Counted from the stretch's first letter, positions 17,328 through 29,380 are shown. The stretch: 64,000 nucleotides of DNA from Moraxella ovis (GCF_900453105.1 NZ_UGPW01000001.1:558001-622000); one strand, 5' to 3'. Notes: generated from the sequence alone by a model not told the origin. Made by a program: numbers and translations.

Positions 17328-18443
17328 ATGACCATGCATACTTTAACTGTACACACCCAAAGTCACGATTACCCGATTTTTATTCTCGCTGGCCAAAGAA
17401 ATCCCGCAGGACAGCTGGACTTGGCATCTCAGATCATGCCTTTTATTAAAGGTAAGCAGGTGTTGATCGTGACGAATGATGTGGTTGCGCCATTTTATCT
17501 AGATGCGCTTGAAAATGCATTAAAGGCAGCAAGCTTTGATGTGGCGACTTGCGTACTGCCTGATGGCGAACACCACAAAAACCAAGACAGCATCAATCGC
17601 ATCTATGATGTGCTGCTTGAGCATCATTTTGCTCGCGATTGCACACTGATTGCCTTAGGCGGCGGCGTGATTGGTGACATGGTGGGTTTTGCTGCAGCAA
17701 GCTTTATGCGTGGTGTGAATTTTATCCAAGTGCCAACAACGCTTCTTGCGCAGGTGGATTCTTCAGTCGGTGGTAAGACCGGCATCAATCACCCGCGTGG
17801 CAAAAACATGATCGGCGCATTCTGGCAGCCTGTTGCTGTGCTTGCTGATATGACAACCTTTGACACCTTGCCTGCCAGAGAGTTCGCGGCGGGGCTTGCT
17901 GAGGTGGTAAAGTACGCGCTGATCTTGGGTGCTGATTTTCTGACCTGGCTTGAGGATAATGTCGAGGCGATCAACGCGCGTGATGGTGCGGTGCTGTCAG
18001 AGATGGTCTATCGCTGCTGTCAATTCAAGGCGAATGTCGTCGCTGCAGATGAGCGAGAGTCGGGACTTCGTGCGCTACTGAACTTTGGTCATACCTTCGG
18101 GCATGTCATCGAGACACATCAAGGCTATGGCGCGTGGTTGCATGGCGAAGCGGTGTCGGCCGGCATGATGCAAGCGATGGCGATGTCGCATAAGATGGGA
18201 TTGGTCAGTGCGGAGGATGTGAGCCGTGTGGCAAGGCTGTTGGCGGCATTTAATCTACCAACCAAACCGCCTGTCATCGAGGTAGATGCCGCGCTTGATC
18301 TTATGGGGCATGACAAAAAAGTGCAGGCGGGTAAAGTGCGTTTGGTACTATTAAATGGCATCGGCAACGGCTTTGTGACGGCTGATTTTGACATGGCGCA
18401 ATTAACAAATGTACTACAAGGCATCGATGAGTATTTAGCATAA
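17328..18443 (+). CDS. aroB: 3-dehydroquinate synthase
   Basis: NAD+-dependent cyclisation of DAHP to 3-dehydroquinate, the second step of the shikimate pathway. Features seen are GGGVIGDMVGFAAASFMRG (NAD/metal site), QVPTTLLAQVDSSVGGKTGIN, the metal-binding Glu/His region ERESGLRALLNFGHTFGHVIE and HGEAVSAGM. Length of 371 residues is normal. The start ATG at 17328 is followed two codons later by another possible ATG; either is acceptable. It follows aroK by 25 bases in the same operon. Confidence 0.96.
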   Translation: MTMHTLTVHTQSHDYPIFILAGQRNPAGQLDLASQIMPFIKGKQVLIVTNDVVAPFYLDALENALKAASFDVATCVLPDGEHHKNQDSINRIYDVLLEHHFARDCTLIALGGGVIGDMVGFAAASFMRGVNFIQVPTTLLAQVDSSVGGKTGINHPRGKNMIGAFWQPVAVLADMTTFDTLPAREFAAGLAEVVKYALILGADFLTWLEDNVEAINARDGAVLSEMVYRCCQFKANVVAADERESGLRALLNFGHTFGHVIETHQGYGAWLHGEAVSAGMMQAMAMSHKMGLVSAEDVSRVARLLAAFNLPTKPPVIEVDAALDLMGHDKKVQAGKVRLVLLNGIGNGFVTADFDMAQLTNVLQGIDEYLA

Positions 18444-18494
18444 TTTAAAAAATTTTGTTAAAATAGCACGAAATTTCATAAAAAAGGTAAACTA

Positions 18495-19421
18495 ATGGCA
18501 ATTAGCGCCGAGATGAAAGAAAGATATTTTCGCCGCCAAGCCCTTTATTGGTTTGCTTTGGCGGTGGCAATGTTGGCTGCTTGGTTTATTTTGTGGTTGG
18601 CCAGTAGCGCGCCAAAAATCATCAAAGACACCACGGATGAGCAGGCGACAGAAGTGGTTGCTGATTTGCCAACGCGCATAGATGCATTGGGCGAGCTTGA
18701 TAAAGAAGTGCCACCCATTAACTTCTCGACATTGGTCATGGATTTGCGTACTTATCCTGCTGAATTCAAGGATCGTAACTATTTCAATGGCAAAAAGTAT
18801 GCCATTGAGCTGATGGATGTCAGCCAAAATGAAATTATTGTCAATTATCTAGACAGTCGTCCCAATGATCGCAATAAGTTTGCGTATTTTCGCTATCTTG
18901 ATAGCAACAAAAACCCGCGCTATATCTTAACATACGGCAAATTCGACAGCATGGAGGCGGCTCGTGCGGCAAATCAGGCGATGGATTTTGATTTGCCAGG
19001 CAGTGTCGTGCCAAATGCAGTATCTATGTCAGGCTATCTAGATATTATCGATGATTATGAGCGCGGTGAAGTGGTGCGAGACCTATCAAGCCGCCAACCA
19101 AGACAGGTAAAACTACGCGCCACGCGTAATGAGATCCCTGTGCAGGCAGCCACACGTGCGGACGAGGAGCTTGCCAATAAGAGTCGTGAACAAGTACTAG
19201 AGAAGGTACAGCAAATCCAAACATCGATCGATAAGCCTGTGACCATCGTTACAGACGTAAAGCTGCCTAAAGAAAATGCTCAAAGCGAACCAAAAGCGCA
19301 GCCGCAGCAACAACCAAAAGCCGGAAAAGAACCTGTTGCTGCTTCGCCACCACCTAAAGCACCAGAGAAAGAAGCGCCAACACCCATGGTTAACACATCT
19401 AAAGTGCCAGGCAGTGAATAA
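18495..19421 (+). CDS. DamX-like SPOR-type cell division protein
   Basis: Bitopic inner-membrane protein of 308 residues: a short cytosolic start, one membrane helix at about residues 17-37, a periplasmic domain at about 95-180 and a Pro/Ala/Lys-rich tail. The domain (KKYAIELMDVS ... FAYFRYLD ... YILTYGKFDSMEAARAANQAM) has the SPOR pattern that binds denuded septal peptidoglycan. The aroK-aroB-damX order of E. coli supports the call. It is unusual in placing the SPOR-like domain centrally rather than at the C-terminus. Confidence 0.65.
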   Translation: MAISAEMKERYFRRQALYWFALAVAMLAAWFILWLASSAPKIIKDTTDEQATEVVADLPTRIDALGELDKEVPPINFSTLVMDLRTYPAEFKDRNYFNGKKYAIELMDVSQNEIIVNYLDSRPNDRNKFAYFRYLDSNKNPRYILTYGKFDSMEAARAANQAMDFDLPGSVVPNAVSMSGYLDIIDDYERGEVVRDLSSRQPRQVKLRATRNEIPVQAATRADEELANKSREQVLEKVQQIQTSIDKPVTIVTDVKLPKENAQSEPKAQPQQQPKAGKEPVAASPPPKAPEKEAPTPMVNTSKVPGSE

Positions 19422-19432
19422 AAGGAGTTATC

Positions 19433-20056
19433 ATGACTAATTTAGATGCCAATACCGTCCTTGAGATGTTGCAGGCGGGTAACGAGCGCTATGTGGCGAA
19501 TCTGGCCAGCACGGAGCCGCTTCGTATCCCGCCGCCAACGCTGGTTGTAGAGCAGAAGCCGAATGCAATCATTCTAGGCTGCTCAGATGCGCGCGTGCCG
19601 GTAGAATTAATCTTCGATCAAGGACTTGGTGATTTATTTGTGATTCGTGTCGCAGGTAATGTGGTTGCGCCAAGTCAGATTGGCTCGATTGAATTTGCCG
19701 CTGAGAAATTTGGCACACAGCTGGTCGTTGTCTTGGGGCACAGCCATTGCGGTGCTGTGACTGCGTGTGTTGAGGCTTTGGCAAATCCCGATCAATACTA
19801 TTCACCAAACCTACAGTCCATTGTCGATCGTATCCGCCCAAGCGTCTATAACTTGCATGAAATCGCAACAGCAGGCGATGGCGAGATTGACATGGATGAA
19901 TTCATTGACCGTGCAGTACGCGCTAATGTGCGCATGTCGGTCAGTCAGCTAAAACACGGCTCACGCATCTTAGAAGACATGGTGAACGCAGGTCGTCTGA
20001 CCATCATTGGTGCAGAATATGACGTCGCGACAGGCCGTGTGAATTTTTTTAATTAA
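19433..20056 (+). CDS. can: Beta-class carbonic anhydrase
   Basis: Zinc enzyme interconverting CO2 and bicarbonate. Zinc ligands Cys50, His103 and Cys106 sit in GCSDARVP and GHSHCGAV, with Asp52/Arg54 as the catalytic dyad. GDLFVIRVAGNVVAPSQIGSIEFA is the family signature. At 207 residues it is full length. AAAGGAG lies just upstream of the ATG, and it follows the damX-like gene by 11 bases, so it is probably in the same transcript. Confidence 0.95.
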   Translation: MTNLDANTVLEMLQAGNERYVANLASTEPLRIPPPTLVVEQKPNAIILGCSDARVPVELIFDQGLGDLFVIRVAGNVVAPSQIGSIEFAAEKFGTQLVVVLGHSHCGAVTACVEALANPDQYYSPNLQSIVDRIRPSVYNLHEIATAGDGEIDMDEFIDRAVRANVRMSVSQLKHGSRILEDMVNAGRLTIIGAEYDVATGRVNFFN

Positions 20057-20074
20057 CTTAACACCAAGGGGAAA

Positions 20075-20611
20075 ATGATGAGCATCATTAAACAACCTGC
20101 CAATGCGCTCAATGCTAATGGCGTAAAAGACATTCCTGTACAGTCTGAAGGCTTCGTCTATAACCATACCATGCTGCGCATCAAAGATCCTGTGAAATCG
20201 CTAGAGTTTTATACAGGCGTGCTGGGCATGACTTTGCTTCGCCACAGCCAATTTCCTGATGCGAAATTTGATTTGTATTTTCTTGCCAAGCTGACCGAAG
20301 AAGAGCGTAATAATCTGTCGAATGTGGATAACTTGACGGCTTATGTCTCTCGCCAACGCAGCATCTTAGAGCTTACCCATAACTATGACACTGAGAATGA
20401 CGCTGAATTTAGCTATCATAATGGCAACAGCGACCCGCGCGGCTTTGGGCACATTTGCTTTAGCGTGCCGAATCTGGCAGATGCGGTAAAATGGTTCGAT
20501 GAGAATAACGTGGTATTTCAAAAGCGTCCAGAAGATGGCGGTATGAAAGACATCGCCTTCATCAAAGATCCTGACGGTTATTGGATTGAAATCATTGAAT
20601 TAAAATACTAA
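20075..20611 (+). CDS. gloA: Lactoylglutathione lyase (glyoxalase I)
   Basis: Isomerises the methylglyoxal-glutathione adduct to S-lactoylglutathione. NHTMLRIKDPVKSLEFYTGVLGMTLLR carries the first metal His, LELTHNYDTE a metal Glu, GFGHICFSVPNL the third and GYWIEIIEL the last. The 178-residue length with the N-terminal extension resembles the longer, zinc-type glyoxalase I of eukaryotes and some pseudomonads rather than the short nickel type. AAGGGG lies before the ATG. Last gene of the long rightward run. Confidence 0.92.
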   Translation: MMSIIKQPANALNANGVKDIPVQSEGFVYNHTMLRIKDPVKSLEFYTGVLGMTLLRHSQFPDAKFDLYFLAKLTEEERNNLSNVDNLTAYVSRQRSILELTHNYDTENDAEFSYHNGNSDPRGFGHICFSVPNLADAVKWFDENNVVFQKRPEDGGMKDIAFIKDPDGYWIEIIELKY

Positions 20612-20651
20612 TCAATAAAATATCCCCAAATTTGGGGATATTTTATTGATT
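20610..20651. terminator. 42-bp perfect palindrome acting as bidirectional terminator (gloA/dps)
   Basis: Every base of the left 21 pairs with the right 21 with no unpaired loop in the DNA; the core is TATCCCCAAATTTGGGGATA. It overlaps the gloA stop codon by two bases and separates convergent gloA and dps. Confidence 0.92.
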
Positions 20652-20657
20652 GGCGGA

Positions 20658-21152
20658 TTAGCCTAGGAAGGCATTGTACATCCACACCAGTTTTTCTTGT
20701 TCTTGGACGTAGCCTGTCACCAGATCAACGGAACCTTGATCGCTGGCTTCTTCAGCAATCTCAGCCACGTTACGTTGCTCTTCGATCAGAGCTTGCAGGC
20801 CTTTTACCACGCCGGTCACACATTCACGACCATCGAAGACGTCTTTATCTTCTTTGATGCTTGATGCTTTGGTAAAGTCGCTGTATGCGTGTAGTGGTGT
20901 ACCGCTTAGGGTTAAAATACGCTCAGCGATTTCGTCAATTTGAAGTTGTAGCTCGGTGTATAGCTCTTCAAATTTTGGGTGTAGAGTGAAGAAATGCTCA
21001 CCCTTAACATTCCAGTGGTAACCACGAACGTTGATATAAAAAACGTGATAGCTTGATAGTAGGTTGTTTAACGCCTTGATGACAGGGGTAACTTCTGCCT
21101 TCTCAAGGCCGATTTGAGTGGTGGTTTTTTTATTTACTGCTTTTTTAGCCAT
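20658..21152 (-). CDS. dps: Dps family ferritin-like DNA protection protein
   Basis: Dodecameric iron-storage and DNA-protecting protein. The intersubunit ferroxidase ligands His46, His58, Asp73 and Glu77 are all present in GYHWNVKGEHFFTLH and QIDEIAERI with canonical spacing. A Lys-rich N-terminus (AKKAVNKK) is suited to DNA binding. Length is 164 residues. The upstream 21153-21421 region has no gene and should hold its promoter; no OxyR or Fur site was confidently seen. Confidence 0.95.
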   Translation of the reverse strand: MAKKAVNKKTTTQIGLEKAEVTPVIKALNNLLSSYHVFYINVRGYHWNVKGEHFFTLHPKFEELYTELQLQIDEIAERILTLSGTPLHAYSDFTKASSIKEDKDVFDGRECVTGVVKGLQALIEEQRNVAEIAEEASDQGSVDLVTGYVQEQEKLVWMYNAFLG

Positions 21153-21421
21153 GATGTTCTACCTTTGTTTAGTTGATGAATGAAGTGATGATGTGTTGTC
21201 TCATCGATGGATATATCCTAACAAAACCTTGCGATAATGGGAAATTAATTATCGCAACCATCGACTTTGATTTTATTAAAGTAACTTCTAAAACGACCTG
21301 ATGAAATTGTATAAATTTTCATCATTTAACATCATCAAATCTATCTTACTCCAAAAAAATAAAACAGCAAAGGCAAAATCGTTGCTGTTTTGTATCTATT
21401 TTTGCAGGTGCTAATCGACTA

Positions 21422-22075
21422 TTAGACTGTCTGTGTCAGTGATTCTAGACCTTTAGGTTTTACTTCTGACAGATGTTTGAGGATGGTTTTGATGGGTAGG
21501 CCCTTGTCTTCGAGGCGCTTTGGAATGATTTGGCTGCCTTTTTGCCCTCTCATCTCGAACATCATGAATACATACTCATCAGTTTCATCCCAGCTGCTGA
21601 CGGTGTTCCAAGGGATGACGGCCGATTGCATTGGCGCTGAACGCATTTGCATACCGCGCATTTGGTGGCTGTTTAGCATGCCGGCAGGCGCAGGAACACT
21701 CATCACTAGACCATGCGACTGCACGCCCAATTGTACGTTTGCCATCTCTTCAGGCACCTGTGTGCCAGCTACTTGCTTGTCGTATTCGCGGCGCACGTAC
21801 CATTTTAGTCCCAAGGTGCGCGCCAACAAGTAGATGCCCACAAGCGCTAACATGATCCAAAAAATGATCGTCGAATAGCCACTAACAAATACAAGCCCTG
21901 CGATCGCCGCCACCGCCACTACCGCCATGACGATCCATTCTTTGGTGCGAATGGATTTTAGAGTAAAGTTGCTCGCGCCTTTTTCGAACAAGGCAAGCTG
22001 TGCGCCACGAAATTCCGCGTCGGTCATGTTGAGTGAGATGGGTTTTAGGGTGTAAGGGTAAAGCGCCTTGCTCAC
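21422..22075 (-). CDS. YcxB-like membrane protein of unknown function
   Basis: A 217-residue protein with two close membrane helices at about residues 46-85 and a C-terminal soluble domain containing IPWNTVSSWDETDEYVFMMF, the pattern of YcxB-like domains. A Met/Gln-rich loop (HQMRGMQMRSAPMQ) lies before it. The start is GTG at 22075, supported by AAGGAG 8 bases upstream on the minus strand. The function is not known. It stands alone between dps and the divergent serS. Confidence 0.6.
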   Translation of the reverse strand: MSKALYPYTLKPISLNMTDAEFRGAQLALFEKGASNFTLKSIRTKEWIVMAVVAVAAIAGLVFVSGYSTIIFWIMLALVGIYLLARTLGLKWYVRREYDKQVAGTQVPEEMANVQLGVQSHGLVMSVPAPAGMLNSHQMRGMQMRSAPMQSAVIPWNTVSSWDETDEYVFMMFEMRGQKGSQIIPKRLEDKGLPIKTILKHLSEVKPKGLESLTQTV

Positions 22076-22276
22076 GATCAGCTCCTTTTTGGGATTGCCA
22101 AAAATAAAATAGAAATTTGCGCCTATATTACCGATTTTATGCCAAAAAATAAACCAAAAACTTTAAAAATCGCGCAATTTGCTAAAATTTGCCCAAAAAT
22201 AGGCAAACTTGCTGAAATTTCACGCCTTTTTTGCTATGATAAGGATCATTATTAATTTTAGAACATTCATAGGTAG

Positions 22277-23539
<1,263 letters not shown>

Positions 23540-23545
23540 TGTTTT

Positions 23546-23580
23546 AAAAAGCCGTTTAGTCGTATGATTAAGCGGTTTTT
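23546..23580 (+). terminator. Rho-independent terminator after serS
   Basis: Imperfect stem with GCCG and CGGT cores followed by a T5 run. Confidence 0.7.
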
Positions 23581-23657
23581 ATTGGTAAAATTCGCTCAAT
23601 GGGGCGGATTATGCTATAATACCGCAAATTTTTACTTGTCAAACTTGGAAAAATACC

Positions 23658-25658
23658 ATGCCAATCCCCCTAAACCAACGCCACAACGCTAACGCCATTC
23701 GCATCCTTGCCATGGACGCTGTCCAAAAAGCCAACTCAGGACACCCTGGGGCTCCCATGGGCATGGCAGACATTGCCGAAGTTGTGTGGTGTGAATTTTT
23801 AAATCACAACCCCAAAAACGCCAAATGGGCAAACCGAGACCGCTTTGTATTGTCAAACGGACATGGCTCTATGCTATTGTACGCCCTGCTACATTTGTCG
23901 GGCTATGATTTGACCATTGACGACATCAAAAATTTTCGCCAATTACACGCCAAAACCGCAGGACACCCCGAACACGGCTATGCGGACGGCATTGAGACGA
24001 CCACAGGACCTTTGGGGCAGGGCATTGCCAATGCGGTGGGTTTTGCCTTGGCTGAAAAGACTTTGGCAGGACAATTTAACAAGCCCGACAACGCCATCAT
24101 CGACCACTATACCTACTGCTTTTTGGGGGACGGCTGTCTTATGGAAGGCGTGTCGCACGAAGCCTGTTCGCTCGCTGGCACGTTAGGACTTGGCAAGCTC
24201 ATCGCCTATTATGATGACAATGGTATTTCTATCGATGGTGAGGTGGAGGGCTGGTTCTCAGACGACACCGCCAAACGCTTTGAAAGCTACAACTGGCAGG
24301 TACTGCGTGTGGACGGACACGACAGTGAGCAAATCCGTGAAGCAACCTTGCAAGCCAAAGCCGAAACCACCAAACCCACGCTTATTATCTGCAAAACCGT
24401 CATTGGTCTTGGCAGTCCCAACAAACAAGGTAAAGAAGACAGCCACGGAGCTCCCTTGGGCAACGATGAAATCGCCTTGACTCGTACCGAGCTGGGTTGG
24501 GCAAACAATAACCCATTTGAAATTGCCGATGAAATTTATCAAGCGTGGAATGCGTGCGATAAGGGCAATAAGTTGGAAAGCGACTGGAACGCCCAATTTG
24601 CCGACTATCAAGCCAAATATCCAAGTGAGGCGGACGAACTAAAACGCAGACTGTCAGGCGAGTTGCCAAGCGATTTTGACGCCAAAGCGGACGAGTTTAT
24701 CAAAGCCTGCCAAGCCAAAGGTGACACCATCGCCACTCGTAAGGCAAGTCAAAATACCATTGGTGCGTTTGCCCCATTATTGCCCGAGGTTTTGGGCGGT
24801 TCGGCAGACTTGGCAGGGTCAAACTTGACCTTGTGGAGCGGTGCCAAGGGCGTGCAAGACCACGCTGACGGCAACTATGTGCATTATGGTGTGCGTGAGT
24901 TTGGTATGACCGCCATCGCTAATGGGGTGGCGTTGCATGGTGGATTTATCCCTTATACTGCCACGTTTTTGATGTTTATGGAGTACGCTCGTAATGCCGT
25001 GCGTATGTCGGCACTCATGAAGCAGCGTGTCATCAACGTCTATACCCATGACAGCATTGGGCTTGGTGAGGACGGCCCGACCCATCAACCTGTGGAGCAG
25101 ATTGCAAGCCTACGCCAAACGCCAAACCATTTCACTTGGAGACCGTGCGACACGGTGGAGACGGCGGTGGCGTGGAAAGTTGCCCTGCAAACCGCCAATG
25201 CCCCAACGTCCCTTATCCTATCTCGCCAAAACCTTGCTCATCAAGACCGCACGGACGAACAGGTTGCTTTGATTGAAAAAGGGGCGTATGTCCTTGCCAA
25301 AGAACAAGGCGACTTACAAGCCATCATCATCGCCACAGGTTCAGAAGTGGACTTGGCAATGCAAGCTCATAAGGCTTTGAGTGAGCAGGGCGTGGGCGTG
25401 CGTGTGGTGTCTATGCCATGTGCCGAAATCTTTGTCAAGCAAGACCGTGATTATATTGAAAGCGTATTGCCTAGCGATGTGCGTGCTCGTGTGGCGGTGG
25501 AAGCAGGCATTACCGATTATTGGTATAAATTTGTTGGACTTGACGGCAAGGTCATTGGTATGACGACCTTTGGTGAGTCCGCCCCTGCCAAAGATTTGTT
25601 TAATCATTTTGGTATTACCACTGATAAAGTCGTGGAAGCAGTAAAGTCATTAATCTAA
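23658..25658 (+). CDS. tktA: Transketolase
   Basis: ThDP-dependent transfer of two-carbon units in the pentose phosphate pathway. The ThDP motif [13 protein letters not shown] lies near residue 155, [15 protein letters not shown] near the N-terminus and the transketolase motif [17 protein letters not shown] in the middle domain. At 666 residues it is full length. An extended -10 TGCTATAAT lies at 23612-23620 just upstream. It is flanked by terminators and so is a single-gene unit. Confidence 0.97.
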   Translation: MPIPLNQRHNANAIRILAMDAVQKANSGHPGAPMGMADIAEVVWCEFLNHNPKNAKWANRDRFVLSNGHGSMLLYALLHLSGYDLTIDDIKNFRQLHAKTAGHPEHGYADGIETTTGPLGQGIANAVGFALAEKTLAGQFNKPDNAIIDHYTYCFLGDGCLMEGVSHEACSLAGTLGLGKLIAYYDDNGISIDGEVEGWFSDDTAKRFESYNWQVLRVDGHDSEQIREATLQAKAETTKPTLIICKTVIGLGSPNKQGKEDSHGAPLGNDEIALTRTELGWANNNPFEIADEIYQAWNACDKGNKLESDWNAQFADYQAKYPSEADELKRRLSGELPSDFDAKADEFIKACQAKGDTIATRKASQNTIGAFAPLLPEVLGGSADLAGSNLTLWSGAKGVQDHADGNYVHYGVREFGMTAIANGVALHGGFIPYTATFLMFMEYARNAVRMSALMKQRVINVYTHDSIGLGEDGPTHQPVEQIASLRQTPNHFTWRPCDTVETAVAWKVALQTANAPTSLILSRQNLAHQDRTDEQVALIEKGAYVLAKEQGDLQAIIIATGSEVDLAMQAHKALSEQGVGVRVVSMPCAEIFVKQDRDYIESVLPSDVRARVAVEAGITDYWYKFVGLDGKVIGMTTFGESAPAKDLFNHFGITTDKVVEAVKSLI

Positions 25659-25666
25659 TAACAGCA

Positions 25667-25699
25667 TAAAAAAATACCCCAATTTGGGGTATTTTTTTA
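25667..25699. terminator. Bidirectional terminator between tkt and the aldehyde dehydrogenase gene
   Basis: Two perfect 16-base arms around a single central base, core TACCCCAA/TTGGGGTA with A7/T7 flanks, between convergent genes. Confidence 0.93.
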
Positions 25700-25723
25700 T
25701 TTAATCGATTTTCACTTAATCGA

Positions 25724-27241
25724 TTAGAATAATCCTGTAGGCTTGGTGCTATAAGAGACTAGCATACATTTGGTTTGTTGATAATGATCAAGCATCATTT
25801 TGTGGTTCTCGCGTCCGATGCCTGATTGCTTATAACCGCCAAAGGCAGCGTGCGCAGGATAGACGTGGTAGCAGTTCGTCCATACGCGACCTGCTTGGAT
25901 GCCACGACCGAATCGATATGCCTTATTGACATTACGTGTCCAGATGCCTGCGCCTAAGCCATATAGTGTATCGTTAGCGATGCGCATCGCTTCTTCGTCA
26001 CTGCTAAACTTAGTAACTGCCAGCACAGGACCGAAGATCTCCTCCTGGAAGATGCGCATGTCATTATCACCTTCAAAGATGGTAGGCTGTACATAGTAAC
26101 CTTCTTCGTCGCGCTTGTCTTGCTTACCGCCAACCAGTACCTTGGCGCCTTCTTGTTTGCCGATGTCGAGATAAGACAGAATCTTCTTAAGTTGCTCCTC
26201 GCTCGCCTGTGCGCCAACCATGGTCTCTGTGTCAAGTGGGCTACCAAGTTTGAATTTCTTGACGCGTTCAACACAGCGTTCCATGAATTTATCATAAATC
26301 TTCTCATGCACCAATGCGCGTGATGGGCAAGTACATACTTCGCCTTGGTTAAGTGCGAACATCACCAAGCCTTCTGCTGCTTTATCCAAGAATTCATCGT
26401 CCTCATCCAAGATGTCCTCGAAGAAGATGTTGGGCGACTTACCGCCAAGCTCTAGGGTGACAGGAATCAGGTTCTCGCTGGCGTAGCCCATGATCAGGCG
26501 ACCTGTGTTCGTCTCGCCGGTAAAGGCAATTTTAGCGATGCGCTTATTAGATGCAAGCGGCTTACCTGCCTCAAGACCAAAGCCGTTGACGACGTTTAGC
26601 ACGCCTTTTGGCAGGATGTCATTGATGCCGATGGTGTCAAGCAGATATAAGAATGAAGCAGGTGTTTGTTCAGCAAGTTTTAGCACGATGCAGTTACCGG
26701 CAGCCAATGCAGGGGCGATTTTCCAAATTGCCATCAGAATTGGGAAGTTCCATGGAATGATCTGACCCACCACGCCCAGAGGCTCGTGGAAGTGATAAGC
26801 AACCGTCTCGTTATCGATCTGGCTGACCCCGCCTTCTTGGGCGCGAATACAGCCTGCAAAATAACGCAGGTGATCGACAGCCAATGGAATGTCCGCCGCT
26901 AAAGTCTCACGAACGGGCTTGCCGTTATCATAAGTCTCAGCGATGGCGATTTTTTCTAAGTTTTCTTCGATTTTATCCGCCATCTTTAATAGGATGTTGG
27001 CGCGCTCGGTCGGGCTGGTCTGACCCCATGCGTCCTTGGCAGCGTGTGCTGCATCTAGGGCTTTTTCGATGTCGGTCTCGTCAGAGCGCGCTGCTTGGCA
27101 GATAAGCGCACCATCTACAGGACTGGTGTTGCCAAAATATTGTCCTTTGTTTGGGGCGACCCATTCGCCACCGATGAAATTATCGTATTGTTTGCGGAAT
27201 TGGACAGGGGAGTTGGGGGTGTTGGGGGTATCGTATTTCAT
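25724..27241 (-). CDS. NAD(P)+-dependent aldehyde dehydrogenase (AldB/ExaC-type)
   Basis: Oxidises aliphatic aldehydes to acids. Seen are [23 protein letters not shown], the cofactor loop FTGETNTGR, the general-base Glu motif LELGGKSPN, and the catalytic Cys in [11 protein letters not shown]. The GEVCTCPSR version rather than GQVC(C/T)AGSR is typical of the AldB/ExaC acetaldehyde dehydrogenase branch. Length is 505 residues. The roughly 270-base upstream region has no gene; an activator site is expected but none was recognised. Confidence 0.9.
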   Translation of the reverse strand: MKYDTPNTPNSPVQFRKQYDNFIGGEWVAPNKGQYFGNTSPVDGALICQAARSDETDIEKALDAAHAAKDAWGQTSPTERANILLKMADKIEENLEKIAIAETYDNGKPVRETLAADIPLAVDHLRYFAGCIRAQEGGVSQIDNETVAYHFHEPLGVVGQIIPWNFPILMAIWKIAPALAAGNCIVLKLAEQTPASFLYLLDTIGINDILPKGVLNVVNGFGLEAGKPLASNKRIAKIAFTGETNTGRLIMGYASENLIPVTLELGGKSPNIFFEDILDEDDEFLDKAAEGLVMFALNQGEVCTCPSRALVHEKIYDKFMERCVERVKKFKLGSPLDTETMVGAQASEEQLKKILSYLDIGKQEGAKVLVGGKQDKRDEEGYYVQPTIFEGDNDMRIFQEEIFGPVLAVTKFSSDEEAMRIANDTLYGLGAGIWTRNVNKAYRFGRGIQAGRVWTNCYHVYPAHAAFGGYKQSGIGRENHKMMLDHYQQTKCMLVSYSTKPTGLF

Positions 27242-27514
27242 AAATTGTCCTTAATTAAAACCAAAATACAGCGCGTTGTTTTGTTGTTGTGTGATTGCCA
27301 CACGTCTATACAATAGCAAATAGTGAACAATTTTGCACCCAGGTTTTTGTAAAGTTTTGTAATTACTTTGGGTGAAAATTACCGATAAATATCAGGATGA
27401 ATTTTTTGTAAATTTTGTGCAAATGGATGGTCAATTCGCCCAAAAATCAGCAAAACTGTGCTATCCTAACCTGTTTTAATTTATTAATTTATCGTTGAAT
27501 TTGATACCCATTTC

Positions 27515-29380
27515 ATGAAACAATCCACCGCATTAGACATTCTAAAAACAGGGCAAAACGTCTTTTTGACAGGTCAAGCAGGGGCGGGCAAGACCTATAT
27601 TCTTAATCGATACATTGACTATCTGCGCGCGCGTGGCATTCCTGTCGCCATCACGGCAAGTACAGGCATAGCAGCCACGCACATGAATGGCATGACGATT
27701 CACGCGTGGTCTGGCATGGGCATTAAGGACAGCTTTGAGGTGGGGGATTTTAAGCGCCTAAAGTCTCGTCAGGTCGTCTATGAACGCATTAAGGATGCCA
27801 AGGTGCTCATTGTAGATGAGATCTCCATGCTGCACGCCAAGCAGGTGGATCTACTCAATGACATCCTAAAGTCGCTGCGTGAGGACAATCAGGCTTTTGG
27901 TGGTGTCCAGGTGATCTTCTCGGGGGATTTTTTTCAGTTGCCTCCTGTTGGCAAAAAAGGCGAAACCAATAAAGAGAAATTTGCCTTTATGGCTAAAGCT
28001 TGGCTCGAGGCGAATTTTCAAGTGTGCTATCTCACCGAACAGCATCGCCAGAACGCTCAAGATGAAGCCGAGCGATTTGGACTGTCATTAAATGACATCC
28101 TAAATCAAATCCGCCGTCAAGAAGTCACCGAGACCGCCATCCGTACGCTGCGAGCGAGCGAGCTCAACGACATCGCCATGAGCCGCACGCGTCTATATAC
28201 GCATAATGCCAATGTTGATGAGATTAATGAATCTGAGATCGCCAAGATAGATGGCGACGCTCAAGAATTTCACGCCATGACGACAGGCGATAAGATCTTG
28301 GTGGATTCTCTCAAAAAAAGCGTTCGTGCGCCCGATGTGTTAAGCCTAAAAGTGGGCGCTAAAGTCATGTTCGTGAAGAACAACCCAAACCTTGCCGTCT
28401 CGAATGGCACCATGGGTGAGGTGATCGACTTTACGTCATTAATTGATGATGAGAGTCCTTTAGGGTCAAGCGTTGTTGGTACTTATCCTGTGGTGCGCCT
28501 AAATAACGGACGTCAGGTCATCGCCGAGCCAGAAGAATGGATGATGGAGAATAATGAAGGCGAGGTGCTAGCAAGCTACACCCAAGTACCGCTATGCTTG
28601 GCGTGGGCAATTACGGTACATAAGTCCCAAGGCATGACCTTAGATGCTGCCGAGATTGATCTGTCGCGCACCTTTGAGATGGGTCAAGGCTATGTGGCGC
28701 TGTCACGCCTGCGCTCATTGGATGGATTGAAGTTGTTAGGCTTTAACCAAAAAAGCCTACTGCTCGATGAATGGGTGTTCCGAGTGGATAAGCGATTACA
28801 AGAAATCGCCACCGAACAAGAGGCGAAATTTGCCAGTCTGGATGATGAGACGCTCATGAAAATTCATGATACTTTTATCGAGATCTGTGATGGCATCACT
28901 CGCAAAGACATCATCATGGCCAACGAAAAACGCATCGCCGCCCAAAAATTAGCCATCGCCAGGCGCGAACACATCAAAGAAAATGACATTCCTGCTGCTC
29001 ACCTGGATAAGCCAAAAAAACAAGCGGGCGAGACACTCCAAAAGACGAGAAAATTACTCGAGGCAGGACTGGATGTGGGTGAGATATCAGCCGAGCGCAG
29101 CCTTGCTGTCTCGACCATCATCAACCACATCGCACAGCTACATGAGATGGATGGTGCATTAGACTGCGATCACATACGACCAGATGATGAGAAACTGCAA
29201 GCGGTGGCTCGGGCCTATGAGAAGCTAGAAGCACAGGGCGAATTTGTGGACGGGGTGAAGCTGCGCCCTATGGTCGAGATGTTGGGTTATGATTATAATG
29301 TCGTGCGTCTTGCGCTGATATTCATCGATAAGCAAGCCCAAGGTAAGGATGATGATGTGAGCGAGAACAAGAATGACTGA
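27515..29380 (+). CDS. Pif1/RecD2-like superfamily 1 DNA helicase with C-terminal HTH
   Basis: AAA/SF1B helicase of 621 residues. Walker A GQAGAGKTY at about residues 20-28, VLIVDEISMLH as motif II, FSGDFFQLPPVG as motif III, and near residue 370 WAITVHKSQGMTLD and GQGYVALSRL (motifs V and VI). The C-terminal 100 residues carry AGLDVGEISAERSLAVSTIINHI, a helicase-associated HTH that probably touches DNA. The likely role is unwinding 5' overhangs, forks or G-quadruplexes as for Pif1. Its end overlaps the next gene by 8 bases. Confidence 0.88.
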   Translation: MKQSTALDILKTGQNVFLTGQAGAGKTYILNRYIDYLRARGIPVAITASTGIAATHMNGMTIHAWSGMGIKDSFEVGDFKRLKSRQVVYERIKDAKVLIVDEISMLHAKQVDLLNDILKSLREDNQAFGGVQVIFSGDFFQLPPVGKKGETNKEKFAFMAKAWLEANFQVCYLTEQHRQNAQDEAERFGLSLNDILNQIRRQEVTETAIRTLRASELNDIAMSRTRLYTHNANVDEINESEIAKIDGDAQEFHAMTTGDKILVDSLKKSVRAPDVLSLKVGAKVMFVKNNPNLAVSNGTMGEVIDFTSLIDDESPLGSSVVGTYPVVRLNNGRQVIAEPEEWMMENNEGEVLASYTQVPLCLAWAITVHKSQGMTLDAAEIDLSRTFEMGQGYVALSRLRSLDGLKLLGFNQKSLLLDEWVFRVDKRLQEIATEQEAKFASLDDETLMKIHDTFIEICDGITRKDIIMANEKRIAAQKLAIARREHIKENDIPAAHLDKPKKQAGETLQKTRKLLEAGLDVGEISAERSLAVSTIINHIAQLHEMDGALDCDHIRPDDEKLQAVARAYEKLEAQGEFVDGVKLRPMVEMLGYDYNVVRLALIFIDKQAQGKDDDVSENKND

